This document shows positions 7,646-17,027 of a stretch of DNA of 64,000 bases, in pieces. A model generated the notes under the pieces. It ran no database searches and was not told the DNA's origin. It worked only from the letters and a program-made list of their open reading frames with translations. Source of the stretch: Streptomyces genisteinicus (GTDB taxonomy: Bacteria > Actinomycetota > Actinomycetes > Streptomycetales > Streptomycetaceae); assembly GCF_014489615.1 (NCBI RefSeq), contig NZ_CP060825.1, positions 7,567,891 to 7,631,890 on the forward strand, in the 5' to 3' direction. The number at the start of each line of letters is the position of its first letter. Within the stretch, counting starts at the first letter, position 1. The position numbers were made by a program, and so were the translations under genes.

Positions 7646-9459
7646 GCGGAGCACGCCGTTCCGGCGGCAGGAAGGGCGGCGCCCCCGACCCGGCGGCCGA
7701 GGCGTTCGCCGCCGGAGTCGCGCTGGTGAAGCGCAATCCCGCGCTGGCCGCCGTCGAGGCGGAGATCTGCCGTCAGAAGGAGTGCGGCCGCACCCCGGCG
7801 GGCGGCCTGGCCGCCGTGGACTCGGACGGCACCGTGCACGTCCACCCCACCCGCCGCGCCGAGCCCGAGACCTGGGCCTGGAGCATCGCGCACTGCCTGC
7901 TCCACCTCGGCTTCGGCCATGTGCCCGCCGCCCGGGACAGGGGGCGCGAGCAGCCCGACGAGTACACCCGCGCCGCACGCTGCACGGTCGTCAACCGCTT
8001 CCTGCTGACCTTCCCCGTCGGCCGTGCCCCCGACCATCTGCCCGCGGCGTACCCCGGCGGCGACGAGGACGAACTCGCGGCCCGCTGGCGTCGCGACGGC
8101 ATTCCGCCCGGATGCCGGGACTGCGGAGCCGCGGACGGGCACCCGGACCAGCTCCTCGTCCCCTGGCCCGTGTGGAAGGACGGCGTGCCGCCGGACTGGG
8201 AGACCGCGTTCGCCCACGCGCTCACCCGGAGCGTCTCCGCCTCCATGGACGTCGCGGGCGGCCGCCGCGACCGCACCACGGGAGAACGGCTGCCCCAGCG
8301 CCCCTGGGACGCGGCGCTCAACTGGTTCGTGTCGTCGTACCCGCTGCTCGGCGGCCTCGCCGCCGGGCTCACCGTCGTCGCCGACGCCGAACTCGCCCGC
8401 GCCCAGGACATCTCGATCGCCGCGGTCAGCTCCACCGCGGGCGAGATCTACATCAATCCGCTGCGCGCGTTCACCGACGAGGAGTGGCGTTTCGTGCTGG
8501 CCCACGAGATGCTGCACGCCGCCCTGCGCCACGGCGAACGGCGCGGCCCGCGCGACGCGCTGCTGTTCAACGTCGCCGCCGACTTCGTCGTCAACGGCTG
8601 GCTCGTCGAGATGCGCGTGGGGCACATGCCCGAGGGCCTCCTCCACGACCCGCAGCTGGCGGGCCTCTCGGTGGAGGAGGTGTACGACCGCATCGTCACC
8701 GGCATGCGCCGCCGCCGCTTCACCACCCTGCGCGGCAGGGACGCCGGGGACATCATCGGCGAGCCCTTCCCGCACGCCGCCTCCCGCCCGTACACGGACC
8801 TCGACGACTTCTACCGCCGAGGGCTCGCTCAGGGATTCGAACTCCACGGCGCGGGGGGCCGCGGACTGCTGCCCGCCGGGCTCGTGGAGGAGATCCGCGC
8901 CCTCGCGCATCCCCCGGTGCCGTGGGACGCGCGACTCGCCCGCTGGTTCGACGAGTACGTGCCCCGCCCGGAGCCGCTGCGCTCCTACGCCCGGCCGTCG
9001 CGCCGCCAGGCGTCCACCCCGGGCATCCCGCGCGCAGCACGGTACTTCCCCCAGGAGGCGACCCCGCGCTGCACCTTCGGCGTCGTGCTCGACACCTCCG
9101 GATCCATGAACACACGGCTCCTCGGCAAAGCCCTCGGAGCCATCGCCTCCTACGCCGAGGCGCGCGACGTGCCCGCCGCCAGGGTCGTGTTCTGCGACGC
9201 CTCGGCCCACGACGCCGGGTACCTGCCCCCGGCCGAGATCGCGGGCAGGGTCCGCGTCCGCGGTCGCGGCGGGACCGTCCTCCAGCCGGGGATCGACCTC
9301 CTGGCGCGTGCCGCCGACTTCCCGCCCGCAGCCCCCGTCCTGATCATCACCGACGGCTGGTGCGACGTGCTGCGGGTGCGACCGGAGCACGCCTACCTGC
9401 TTCCGGCGGGATCGTCGCTTCCGTTCACTGCGCGGGGACCGGTGTTCCGTCTCACCTGA
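7642..9459 (+). CDS. VWA-like protein with a metallopeptidase-type HExxH domain (DUF2201 family)
   Basis: 605 residues, GTG start overlapping the MoxR stop. The N-terminal ~400 residues contain HEMLH at ~288-292, an HExxH zinc-binding motif in a long helical region (AHEMLHAALRHGE). The C-terminal ~130 residues are a VWA-like domain with a MIDAS-type DTSGSM at ~484-489 and a later GGT (RGRGGTVLQPG) and ITDGW. This matches the DUF2201 arrangement, in which a putative metallopeptidase domain precedes a VWA-like domain. As the VWA partner of the upstream MoxR ATPase it probably holds or processes a target protein in an ATP-driven way. The target is unknown and proteolysis has not been shown for the family. 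Confidence 0.85.
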   Translation: MSGARRSGGRKGGAPDPAAEAFAAGVALVKRNPALAAVEAEICRQKECGRTPAGGLAAVDSDGTVHVHPTRRAEPETWAWSIAHCLLHLGFGHVPAARDRGREQPDEYTRAARCTVVNRFLLTFPVGRAPDHLPAAYPGGDEDELAARWRRDGIPPGCRDCGAADGHPDQLLVPWPVWKDGVPPDWETAFAHALTRSVSASMDVAGGRRDRTTGERLPQRPWDAALNWFVSSYPLLGGLAAGLTVVADAELARAQDISIAAVSSTAGEIYINPLRAFTDEEWRFVLAHEMLHAALRHGERRGPRDALLFNVAADFVVNGWLVEMRVGHMPEGLLHDPQLAGLSVEEVYDRIVTGMRRRRFTTLRGRDAGDIIGEPFPHAASRPYTDLDDFYRRGLAQGFELHGAGGRGLLPAGLVEEIRALAHPPVPWDARLARWFDEYVPRPEPLRSYARPSRRQASTPGIPRAARYFPQEATPRCTFGVVLDTSGSMNTRLLGKALGAIASYAEARDVPAARVVFCDASAHDAGYLPPAEIAGRVRVRGRGGTVLQPGIDLLARAADFPPAAPVLIITDGWCDVLRVRPEHAYLLPAGSSLPFTARGPVFRLT

Positions 9460-9538
9460 GCGCCGTCAGGGCGGCCCGCCGCGACCGCGACCGCCCCGGC
9501 CGGCTACGCGGCGGGGGAGCGGGGCAGAGCGCGCCGGC

Positions 9539-10141
9539 TCACGGGCCGCGCCAGACGTTGGCGAACGCGGCGTTCTCGATGGTCCGCCGCTGACGCACCG
9601 CCTCCAGCTCCATCACCGCGTCGTGGACGGCGGCGACCACGGTCGTCGCGACGTCGTCCCCGGGCTCCGCCTCGCCCGCGACGTCCCCGCCGGCGATACC
9701 CACGGCGGCGGCGAGCGCGAGCAGCACGGGGTCCGCCTCCGCCCAGCGGCCCGCGGCACGGCGGCGGGCCGGCGTGTCGGCCGGCTCCACGCGCCGCGCG
9801 CCGAACAGCGACCGGCCGCGCCGCGCACCGGTCAGTTCGCCGTCCGCCTCCAGCGCGGCCTGGTAGGCGGCCGCCAGGTCGCGGCCCCGGCGCCAGAGCC
9901 AGTCCTCGACCCGCTCGTACGGCTCGCGCCGGGTGAGCTGTGCCGCCGCGTCCCCGAGAAGACGGTCGTCCGGTGCCGCGCCGCCCGGGACGACGCGGTC
10001 GCCGTCCAGGGTGACGGCCCCCGCGCCCGCGAGATCGATCAGCTCGGCTCCCGCGAGCGCGAGCGACAGGTCGCCCTGCCCCACCTCGTGGTCCTGCCTG
10101 GTGTCCATGGCGATGATGAACAGGTCCTTCGCCGTGGTCAT
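9539..10141 (-). CDS. GOLPH3/VPS74 (GPP34) family protein
   Basis: 200 residues, ATG start behind GAGGGGAG. The N-terminal pattern (LFIIAMD...GQGDLSLALAGAELIDLAGAGAVTLDG) and the helical remainder fit the GPP34/GOLPH3 fold, which in eukaryotes binds phosphatidylinositol 4-phosphate on Golgi membranes. Streptomyces carry many paralogues of unknown function. No signal peptide or membrane segment is visible. It stands alone, in the opposite direction to both neighbours. Confidence 0.82.
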   Translation of the reverse strand: MTTAKDLFIIAMDTRQDHEVGQGDLSLALAGAELIDLAGAGAVTLDGDRVVPGGAAPDDRLLGDAAAQLTRREPYERVEDWLWRRGRDLAAAYQAALEADGELTGARRGRSLFGARRVEPADTPARRRAAGRWAEADPVLLALAAAVGIAGGDVAGEAEPGDDVATTVVAAVHDAVMELEAVRQRRTIENAAFANVWRGP

Positions 10142-10552
10142 GGACGGCTCCCCTCGCTGACGGCGGCGGCCCCGCCGCTCCGCCGGAGCGGCGGACGGCC
10201 GCCGGGGCCGGGCTCACTCCCGGTCGGGCGGACGTACACCTCACCGGGTCCAACGTGCCCGGGGCGGCCCGGATTCCCGGTACCGCCCTCCTGCGGGCAG
10301 CTTCCGCCGCGGCCCCCGGCCCGGGCCGGGCAGCAGGACCGCGGCACCCCCGATGCGGCGAAACGCCGCGCGGCGGGGCGCCGGAGCCGGATCATGGGCG
10401 CGGGGAACGGTGGAACCCGCCGGCCGCGGGGCCCGCGCAGGGGGAGCGGCAGCCGACCGGCGTCGCCGAGCCCGCCCCCGGCGGCACGAGGCCGGAACCG
10501 GCCGGCCCCGACGGGAGACCGGCACCATGACGACAGACGAGGAGGCCGCGCG

Positions 10553-12292
10553 ATGCCCGTGAACGGACCCGCCCCCGCCGACGACTGGTGGCGCACCGCG
10601 GTCGTCTACCAGATCTACCCGCGCAGCTTCGCCGACTCCGACGCGGACGGGATCGGGGATCTCAGGGGCATCACCGCACGCCTCGACCACCTCGCCGAAC
10701 TCGGCGCCGACGTGCTCTGGCTCTCCCCGGTCCAGCCGTCGCCGCAGGCCGACAACGGCTACGACATCAGCGACTACCAGGACATCGACCCGGTCTTCGG
10801 CACCCTCGCCGACTTCGACCGCCTCCTGGCCGCCGTCCACCGGCGCGGCATGAGGCTCGTCATGGACCTCGTCGTCAACCACACCTCCGACGAGCACCCC
10901 TGGTTCACCGCCTCGCGCGACGGCGGCGCCACCGGCCCGCTGCGCGACTGGTACATCTGGCGGCCGGCCCGCGACGGAACGCGGCCGGGCACCCCCGGCG
11001 CGGAACCCAACAACTGGGGCTCCTTCTTCTCCGGCCCCGCCTGGACGTACGACGAGCCGAGCGGCGAGTACTACCTGCACCTGTTCTCCCGCAAGCAGCC
11101 CGACCTCAACTGGGAGAACCCGGCCGTCCGCCGGGCCGTCCACGCCATGATGCGCTGGTGGCTGGAGCGCGGTGTCGACGGCTTCCGCATGGATGTCGTC
11201 AACCTCCTCTCCAAGGCCCCCGGCCTGCCCGACGGCGTCGTCCGCGAAGGAAGCCGCCACGGGGACGGCGGTCCCCACTACATCTGCGGCCCCCGCATCC
11301 ACGAGTACCTCGCCGAGATGCACCGCGAGGTGTTCGCGGACCGTCCCGGCGGGCTGATGACCGTCGGCGAGATGCCCGGCGTCACCGTCGAGGAGGCCCG
11401 GCTCTTCACCGACCCCGCCCGCCGCGAGGTCGACATGGTGTTCCAGTTCGAGCACGTCGGCCTCGACCAGGGACCGGGCGGCAAGTTCGACGTCCGCCCG
11501 CTGCGGCTGACCGACCTCAAGACGAGCCTCGGACGCTGGCAGAGCGGCCTCGCCGGCACCGGCTGGAACAGCCTCTACTGGAACAACCACGACCAGCCCC
11601 GCGCCGTGTCCCGCTTCGGCGACGACAGCCCCGCGCACCGCGAGCGCTCCGCCAAGCTCCTGGCCACCGTGCTCCACCTCCACCGCGGCACGCCCTACGT
11701 CTACCAGGGCGAGGAACTCGGCATGGCCAACGCCCCCTTCACCGCGATCGGCGACTTCCGCGACATCGAGTCCCTGAACCACCACGCCGAGCAGCTCGCC
11801 CTCGGCGCCGACGAGGAGCGAGTCCTGGCCGGGCTGCGCGACCGGGGCCGGGACAACGCCCGCACCCCCATGCAGTGGGACGCCACCGAGCACGCCGGGT
11901 TCACCACCGGCACGCCGTGGATCGCGGTCAACCCCGACCACCGCACCGTCAACGCCGGGGCCCAGCGCGCCGACCCCGGCTCCGTCTTCCACCACTACCG
12001 CCGGCTCATCGCCCTGCGCCACACGGAACCGGCGGTCACCCACGGCGACTTCCGCATGCTCCACCCCGCCCACGAGCAGCTCTACGCCTTCACCCGCCAC
12101 CACGCGGCATCCGGCACCGAACTGCTCGTGCTCGCCAACTTCGGCGCGAGCGACCTCACCGTCGACCTGCCCGAGGGCTGGGAGGACAGCGAGACCCTTC
12201 TCGCCAACGTGCCCGCCTCCCCGGCCCTCGGCCCCCGCCGCACCCTGCGCGCGTGGGAAGCCCGCGTCCACCGCCGTCACCACCCGGCCTGA
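10553..12292 (+). CDS. GH13 alpha-glucosidase / oligo-1,6-glucosidase-like enzyme
   Basis: 579 residues. The ATG at 10553 follows GAGGAGG at 10539-10545. All GH13 regions are present: DLVVNHTSDEH (~105-115), GFRMDVVN with the nucleophile Asp at ~214, VGEMPG with the acid/base Glu at ~273, and NNHDQP with the stabilising Asp at ~347. The QPDLNWE segment is typical of the oligo-1,6-glucosidase/alpha-glucosidase subfamily. The enzyme should hydrolyse short alpha-glucosides in the cytoplasm, as there is no signal peptide. No sugar ABC transporter or LacI regulator is adjacent, so it is not part of an obvious utilisation operon. Confidence 0.92.
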   Translation: MPVNGPAPADDWWRTAVVYQIYPRSFADSDADGIGDLRGITARLDHLAELGADVLWLSPVQPSPQADNGYDISDYQDIDPVFGTLADFDRLLAAVHRRGMRLVMDLVVNHTSDEHPWFTASRDGGATGPLRDWYIWRPARDGTRPGTPGAEPNNWGSFFSGPAWTYDEPSGEYYLHLFSRKQPDLNWENPAVRRAVHAMMRWWLERGVDGFRMDVVNLLSKAPGLPDGVVREGSRHGDGGPHYICGPRIHEYLAEMHREVFADRPGGLMTVGEMPGVTVEEARLFTDPARREVDMVFQFEHVGLDQGPGGKFDVRPLRLTDLKTSLGRWQSGLAGTGWNSLYWNNHDQPRAVSRFGDDSPAHRERSAKLLATVLHLHRGTPYVYQGEELGMANAPFTAIGDFRDIESLNHHAEQLALGADEERVLAGLRDRGRDNARTPMQWDATEHAGFTTGTPWIAVNPDHRTVNAGAQRADPGSVFHHYRRLIALRHTEPAVTHGDFRMLHPAHEQLYAFTRHHAASGTELLVLANFGASDLTVDLPEGWEDSETLLANVPASPALGPRRTLRAWEARVHRRHHPA

Positions 12293-12632
12293 CGGCGCCC
12301 CGCCCGGCGGCCCCGGCGCCCCGGGGTCCGGCCGGCCCCCGGGCCCGTATCCCGCCCCACCGTGCCCACCGCCCCCCGGGCCCCGGCCCCGGTCACGCCC
12401 GACCGCGTCCGGCGGTCCCGTGTCCCGCCCCATCGCGTCCCGGCCGGAGTCCGGCGAAGCCGTGTCCGCCCCCGCGCCCATCGTGCCGCCCGGGGCCCGC
12501 GGGGACGCGTCCGCCGTGTCCCTCCGTGTCCGCCGTCCTCCCGCCGCCCCCGGCCCGGAACCGCCGCCCTCGGCCCGGCCCTCCGTGTCCCGCCCGGGCC
12601 CGCCGTCCCCGGCCCGGAACCGCCCGACCCGT
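12293..12632. other. Gene-free C-rich stretch with short direct repeats
   Basis: 340 bases between the GH13 gene and the convergent polyprenyl synthase gene. It is almost entirely G and C and contains an 18-base direct repeat (CCCCGGCCCGGAACCGCC at 12548-12565 and 12607-12624) plus several copies of TCCGTGTCC. I see no credible gene. The repeats may come from slippage. Confidence 0.5.
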
Positions 12633-13775
12633 TCAGCAGGTGCGTCCGTACAGCCGGGTGAGCAGACGGTCGAGGGCATGTGCCGGCCCCGGTGCGAGCG
12701 GCACCGCGCGCAGACAGGCGCGGGCGGCGCCGAGACGGCGCGCGGCCTCGGCCAGGGCTGCCGCCCGTCCTCCCGCCGCCTCCGTCAGCGCTGCGACACG
12801 CGCCACGCGGCGGTCCTCCTCCCCGCCGTCGCGAGAACGTGCCGCACCGCCGTTCCGGCCGTTCGCACCGGACGAAGGCGGGCCCGACTCCGCCAGCAGA
12901 CCGCGGAGTTCACGCGCCGCACGGCCCCCGCCCGCGAGCGCGGCGAGTACCGGGTAGCTCTTCTTCCGGCGCCGCAGATCGCCGTGGACCGGCTTCCCCG
13001 TCTCGGCCGGGTCGCCCCAGATGCCGAGGACGTCGTCGACGAGCTGGAACGCCACCCCGGCGTGCCGGCCCATCGCGTCGAGGGCATCCACGGTGTCGTC
13101 GTCCGCACCGCCGAGGAGCGCTCCCGTCGCCACCGCGCACCCCAGCAGGGAACCGGTCTTGAGCTCCGCGGTCACCGCGTACTCCCCGGTGTCCACCGCG
13201 CCCGCACCGTGCCAGGGCCGGTCCTCCGCCGCCAGGTCCCGCGCCTGCCCGTGGACGAGCCCGCTCAGCGCCACCGACAGCCGGCGCATCGCCGCGGGCG
13301 CCACCCCGTCCGGCGTGAGCGCCACCGTCCGCACCGCGAGCGCGAACAGAGCGTCCCCCGTGAGGACCGCCGGGCCCGTCCCGTACGCGGCCCAGAGGGC
13401 CGGCCTCCCACGGCGCGTCTCGTCCCCGTCCATCAGATCGTCGTGCAGCAGGGAGAACGCGTGGACGAGCTCGACCGCGACGGCCCCCGGCACCCCCGCC
13501 TTCCCGGGGGCCCCGGCCGCCTCCGCGCCGAGCACCGCGAGCGTCTGGCGCACCCCCTTGCCGGGCGACGCGCCGGGCGCGGGCGTGCCGCCCACGTCCC
13601 GCCAGCCGACGGCGTACGCCGCCATCCGGGCGGTCCACGGGTCGAGTTCACCGAGGGCCAGGGCCAGGGCGGGACGGACCAGCTCCCGGCAGCGCTCCAG
13701 GTCCTGCCCGGCAGCGCCGCCGAAGGCGCGCGAGCCCGGGGCCCGGACGGCGGCGACGGATCGGGCCGGGCTCAC
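12633..13775 (-). CDS. Polyprenyl (isoprenyl) diphosphate synthase
   Basis: 380 residues. The first aspartate-rich motif is in LLHDDLMDGDETRRGRPALW and the second in FQLVDDVLGIWGD, followed by KSYPVLAAL. These are the hallmarks of trans-isoprenyl diphosphate synthases (farnesyl/geranylgeranyl class), which condense IPP with allylic diphosphates. The residue five before the first DDxxD is small, which tends to allow longer products, but chain length cannot be fixed by eye. The GTG start overlaps the stop of the upstream TPR gene. No terpene cyclase or carotenoid gene is adjacent. Confidence 0.9.
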   Translation of the reverse strand: MSPARSVAAVRAPGSRAFGGAAGQDLERCRELVRPALALALGELDPWTARMAAYAVGWRDVGGTPAPGASPGKGVRQTLAVLGAEAAGAPGKAGVPGAVAVELVHAFSLLHDDLMDGDETRRGRPALWAAYGTGPAVLTGDALFALAVRTVALTPDGVAPAAMRRLSVALSGLVHGQARDLAAEDRPWHGAGAVDTGEYAVTAELKTGSLLGCAVATGALLGGADDDTVDALDAMGRHAGVAFQLVDDVLGIWGDPAETGKPVHGDLRRRKKSYPVLAALAGGGRAARELRGLLAESGPPSSGANGRNGGAARSRDGGEEDRRVARVAALTEAAGGRAAALAEAARRLGAARACLRAVPLAPGPAHALDRLLTRLYGRTC

Positions 13776-14947
13776 CGGGCCGCCCCCGCCGCCCCGGCCC
13801 GCGGCGCGGCGTCTGCGCCGGGGGGCGCCTCGACGCCCAGTTCCGCGGCCGCCCGCGCGATCACCCGGTCCGCGTGCAGCAGTCCGATGCGCCGCAGTTC
13901 ACGGTGGAGCTCCGCCAGCTCCGCGGCCGTTCCGGCGGAGTCCCGGCCCAGCCGGGCCCGCGACTTCAGCAGCCCCAGCCGGGCCAGTGCCGTCCCCCGT
14001 GCCTCGCCCATCTCCTGGAACCGTGCGAGCGCGCCGGCGTACTCGTCCCGGGCCTCCGCGTACCGCCCCGCCCGGTAGAGCACGTTGCCGCGCATCTTGC
14101 GGTTGTAGGCGAGCGCACCGGCCAGCCGGATCTCCCTGCACAGGGTCTCGGCCTCGGACAGCAGGCCGAGCGCCTTCTCCACATCGCCGTCGCGGGCCGA
14201 GAGCACGTCCGCGACGCCGCGCAGCGCCCAGGCCCGGCCCCGCCGGTCGTCCGCCCGCAGCGCGGTCTCCGCGGCCTCCTCGAACAGCGCCAGCGCCGTG
14301 TCGTAGGAGCCGGTGTTGCGGTGCATCTGCGCGATACCCTCCAGCGCCCACACCGCGTGCCGGGCCTCGCCGCGGCGGCGTGCCTCGTCGAGGAGCTGTT
14401 CGTGCAGCCGGCCCACGGCCGCGTAGTCGCCCTGGATCCGGCCGGTCTCCGCCAGCCCGGCGAGCGAGTAGCCGCGGGCGACGATGTCGTCGCCCCGTTC
14501 GCCCAGGTCGGCGGCGATACGCAGCAGCCGGTAGGCGAGAGGGAGCGCGCCGCGCTGGCGGGCGAGGGTGCCGCCGCTCCAGGCGGCCCAGGCCATCCCG
14601 CCGAGGTCGCCGGCCGCGCGGGCGGAGCGGTAGCTGGCCTTCCAGATCCGCTCGGCGTCCTCGACCCGCCCCAGCCGGCGGTACGCCTCGGCGACGGCTA
14701 TCCCGCAGCGGGCCGCCTCCCGGTGGTCGCCCGACTCCTCGGCCGCGCGCAGTTCCGCGAGGCCCCGCTCGACCACCTCGGGCAGGGCGGAGTTGACCGA
14801 CAGGGCACCCAGCGCCCCCTGGTACTCGGGTGCGAACGCCTTCCCGGCCGCCCGCTCCCCGCCCGTCGCCGGCCCGCCCGCGCCCTCCCCGCCCGTCGCC
14901 GCCGTCCCCGTGCCCCGCCGCACGGCCGTCCTGTGATGAACCGTCAT
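13772..14947 (-). CDS. Tetratricopeptide-repeat protein
   Basis: 391 residues, ATG behind GGAAGGCGGAG. From residue ~50 to ~350 the protein is a run of TPR-like helical hairpins (for example GDHREAARCGIAVAEAYRRLG, GSYDTALALFEEAAETAL, GRYAEARDEYAGALARF). There is no DNA-binding or ATPase domain, so it is a stand-alone scaffold or adaptor. The gene is first in a two-gene operon with the polyprenyl diphosphate synthase (4-base overlap), suggesting a role linked to that enzyme. The partner is unknown. Confidence 0.85.
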   Translation of the reverse strand: MTVHHRTAVRRGTGTAATGGEGAGGPATGGERAAGKAFAPEYQGALGALSVNSALPEVVERGLAELRAAEESGDHREAARCGIAVAEAYRRLGRVEDAERIWKASYRSARAAGDLGGMAWAAWSGGTLARQRGALPLAYRLLRIAADLGERGDDIVARGYSLAGLAETGRIQGDYAAVGRLHEQLLDEARRRGEARHAVWALEGIAQMHRNTGSYDTALALFEEAAETALRADDRRGRAWALRGVADVLSARDGDVEKALGLLSEAETLCREIRLAGALAYNRKMRGNVLYRAGRYAEARDEYAGALARFQEMGEARGTALARLGLLKSRARLGRDSAGTAAELAELHRELRRIGLLHADRVIARAAAELGVEAPPGADAAPRAGAAGAAR

Positions 14948-15273
14948 GTCTCCGCCTTCCCAGCTCGGTGATCATGACGTTAGGCGGGGGAGGAGGCCCC
15001 TGTAGTCCCCCTGCGTGACCGTCCCGGCGTCCCTCCCCAGGCCTACGGGAGCCGGGGCCGTAGGCATCCGGTCGTACGACGTCCGGCCGGTCGCCGGAGG
15101 GCGGAGCGACCCGGCCCGCCGGGCGCTCACGCGGCCACCCGGGCCGCGCGCCCCTTCCCCGGCGGCGTTCCCGCGGTACGCCGGACGTCCTGGCCGCCGG
15201 GACGCCCCGCCTCGTGCGCGGGTGCTGCGGACCACCCGTGCCACCCGCCGCGCGCGGCCTCTACCGTGGGCGC
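14948..15273. other. Divergent intergenic region upstream of the TPR gene and the GNAT gene
   Basis: 326 bases without a convincing gene. It must carry the promoters of both flanking genes. The AT-richest spot, around 14972-15012, contains a GACTACAGGGG element on the minus strand, but no clear -35/-10 pair or palindrome stands out. Confidence 0.35.
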
Positions 15274-15819
15274 ATGACGACGACGCCCCGGGTCGAACTG
15301 CACCCACTCACCCTTGCCGACCAGGACGAGTTCTGCGCCCTCGTCAGGGCCAGCGCCCCGCTCCACGGCCCGTGGATGCGACTCCCCGCGACGGGCGAGG
15401 AGTTCCGCCTCTGGATGCGCCGCTTCGACGACGGCACCAACAAGGGTCTGCTGATCCGCGTCCGCGAGACCGGCGAACTGGCGGGCACCGTCAACATCAA
15501 CTCGATCATCCGCGGCCGGTACCAGGGCGCCTCCCTCGGCTACGCCGGCTTCGCCCCCTCCGCCGGACGCGGCTACATGACCGAAGGCGTCGCCGCCGTC
15601 ATGCACCACGCCTTCACCGAGCTCCGGCTCCACCGGCTGGAGGCGAGCATCCAGCCGTCGAACACGGCCTCGCGCGCCCTGGTCAAGCGGCTGGGCTTCC
15701 GCTTCGAAGGCGTGTCGCCCGCCTACCTCTACATCGACGGCGCATGGCGCGACCACGAACGCTGGGCCGCCTCGGCCCCGGAACCCTGGACACCGGACCC
15801 GACCCTTCCCGAGGTGTGA
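15274..15819 (+). CDS. GNAT-family N-acetyltransferase (RimJ/RimL type)
   Basis: 181 residues starting MTTTPRVELHPL. The acetyl-CoA-binding region is visible as GYAGFAPSAGRGYMTEGVAAVM, followed by LHRLEASIQPSNTASRALVKRLGF, the signature of RimJ/RimL-like acetyltransferases, and a C-terminal DHERWA. Members acetylate ribosomal protein N-termini or small amines; the substrate cannot be read from sequence. The gene is monocistronic. Confidence 0.9.
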   Translation: MTTTPRVELHPLTLADQDEFCALVRASAPLHGPWMRLPATGEEFRLWMRRFDDGTNKGLLIRVRETGELAGTVNINSIIRGRYQGASLGYAGFAPSAGRGYMTEGVAAVMHHAFTELRLHRLEASIQPSNTASRALVKRLGFRFEGVSPAYLYIDGAWRDHERWAASAPEPWTPDPTLPEV

Positions 15820-15902
15820 TCCCACCTCCCCACCCGCAACCGGCCCACCCGCCCGCCACTCCGCCGGCCGGGGCCGGCACGCGGAGGGCCCCGCCCCTTG
15901 TT

Positions 15903-15923
15903 GCACATATATTGCAGGTGCAG
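15903..15923. promoter_or_regulatory. AT-rich TGCA-repeat element upstream of tsaD-like gene
   Basis: In an otherwise extremely GC-rich region, TGCACATATATTGCAGGTGCA (three TGCA words, 15903-15923) lies 34-54 bases before the tsaD-like ATG. The two outer copies flank a TATAT core, so this could be an operator overlapping the -10 region. It does not match the Streptomyces Zur consensus. Function is inferred from position only. Confidence 0.4.
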
Positions 15924-15956
15924 ACGGCGAGCAGTAAGGCAAGGGAGTGTGGGGCG

Positions 15957-17027
15957 ATGGCCGGGCCGGTGGTGCTGGGGATCGAGTCGTCGTGCGACGA
16001 GACCGGTGCGGGGATCGTCCGCGACGGAGAGCTGCTGGCGCACGTCGTGGCGTCGAGCATGGACGAACACGCCCGCTTCGGCGGTGTCGTGCCCGAGATC
16101 GCGGCTCGTGCCCATCTGCAGGCGTTCAACCCGGTGGTCCGGCGCGCCCTCGACGAGGCGGGGCTGCGGCCGGGGCAGATCGATGCCGTCGCCGTGACGA
16201 CCGGCCCCGGACTCTCCGGAGCCCTCCAGGTGGGGCTGGCGGGGGCGAAGACGTTCGCCTACGCGGCCGGGATCCCGCTCTACGGTGTGCACCACCTCGC
16301 GGGTCATGTGGCCGCGGACACCCTGGACCACGGGCCGCTGCCGTCCCCGTGCGTGGTGCTCATCGTCTCCGGCGGCCACACCTCCCTGCTCCTGGTGCGG
16401 GACCTCGTGCGGGATCCGATCCTGCACCTCGGCGACACCCTCGACGACGCCGCGGGGGAGTGCTTCGACAAGGTCGCCCGGATCCTCGGGCTGCCCTACC
16501 CGGGCGGCCCCGCGATCGACCGGGCGGCGAAGGACGGCGACCCCCTCGCCGTGCGGTTCCCCCGGCCGCTGACCCGGCCCGGCGACGACCCCTACGCCTT
16601 CTCCTTCTCGGGGCTGAAGACGGCAGCGGCCCGCTGGGTCGAACAGCACCGGCTGCGCGGGGAGGAACCACCCGTCGCCGACGGAGCGGCCGCGCTCCAG
16701 GAGGCGGTCGCCGACGTGCTGACCCGCAAGGCCCTCGCGGCCTGCCGCGCCCACGACGTCAGGACGCTCGTCGTCGTCGGCGGAGTGGCGGCCAACTCCC
16801 GCGTCCGGGGTCTCGCCGAGAAGCGCTGCGCCTCGGCCGGCGTCGAGCTGCGGGTGCCCGCGATGACGCTGTGCACCGACAACGGAGCCATGATCGCCGC
16901 GGTGGGAGACCTGCTGGCGCGCGCCGGGGCGGAACCTGCTCCGCTCGACGTGTCCGTCGACCCCTCCGCACCGCTGGAGTACGCCACGCTCAACCCGGTG
17001 GCCGCGTCGCCGCCCCGGGCCGCCTGA
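15957..17027 (+). CDS. tsaD: TsaD/Gcp/Kae1-family protein (tRNA threonylcarbamoyladenosine transferase), stand-alone copy
   Basis: 356 residues, ATG behind AAGGGAG (15941-15947). It has the full TsaD set: GIESSCDETG at ~9-18, HHLAGH with the metal-binding HxxxH at ~113-117, SGGHTSLL, GECFDKVARILGLPYPGGP, FSFSGLK and CTDNGAM. TsaD transfers the threonylcarbamoyl group to A37 of ANN-decoding tRNAs. In actinobacteria the housekeeping gene normally sits with tsaE, tsaB and rimI; none is present here. The sequence also differs from the usual Streptomyces TsaD in several stretches, so this may be a second, separately regulated copy. Confidence 0.9.
   Translation: MAGPVVLGIESSCDETGAGIVRDGELLAHVVASSMDEHARFGGVVPEIAARAHLQAFNPVVRRALDEAGLRPGQIDAVAVTTGPGLSGALQVGLAGAKTFAYAAGIPLYGVHHLAGHVAADTLDHGPLPSPCVVLIVSGGHTSLLLVRDLVRDPILHLGDTLDDAAGECFDKVARILGLPYPGGPAIDRAAKDGDPLAVRFPRPLTRPGDDPYAFSFSGLKTAAARWVEQHRLRGEEPPVADGAAALQEAVADVLTRKALAACRAHDVRTLVVVGGVAANSRVRGLAEKRCASAGVELRVPAMTLCTDNGAMIAAVGDLLARAGAEPAPLDVSVDPSAPLEYATLNPVAASPPRAA

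Noticed and set aside
15903..15923. TGCA-repeat element as a Zur (zinc) box
   Set aside because: It lacks the TGaaAATGATTTTCA-type pattern of Streptomyces Zur sites.
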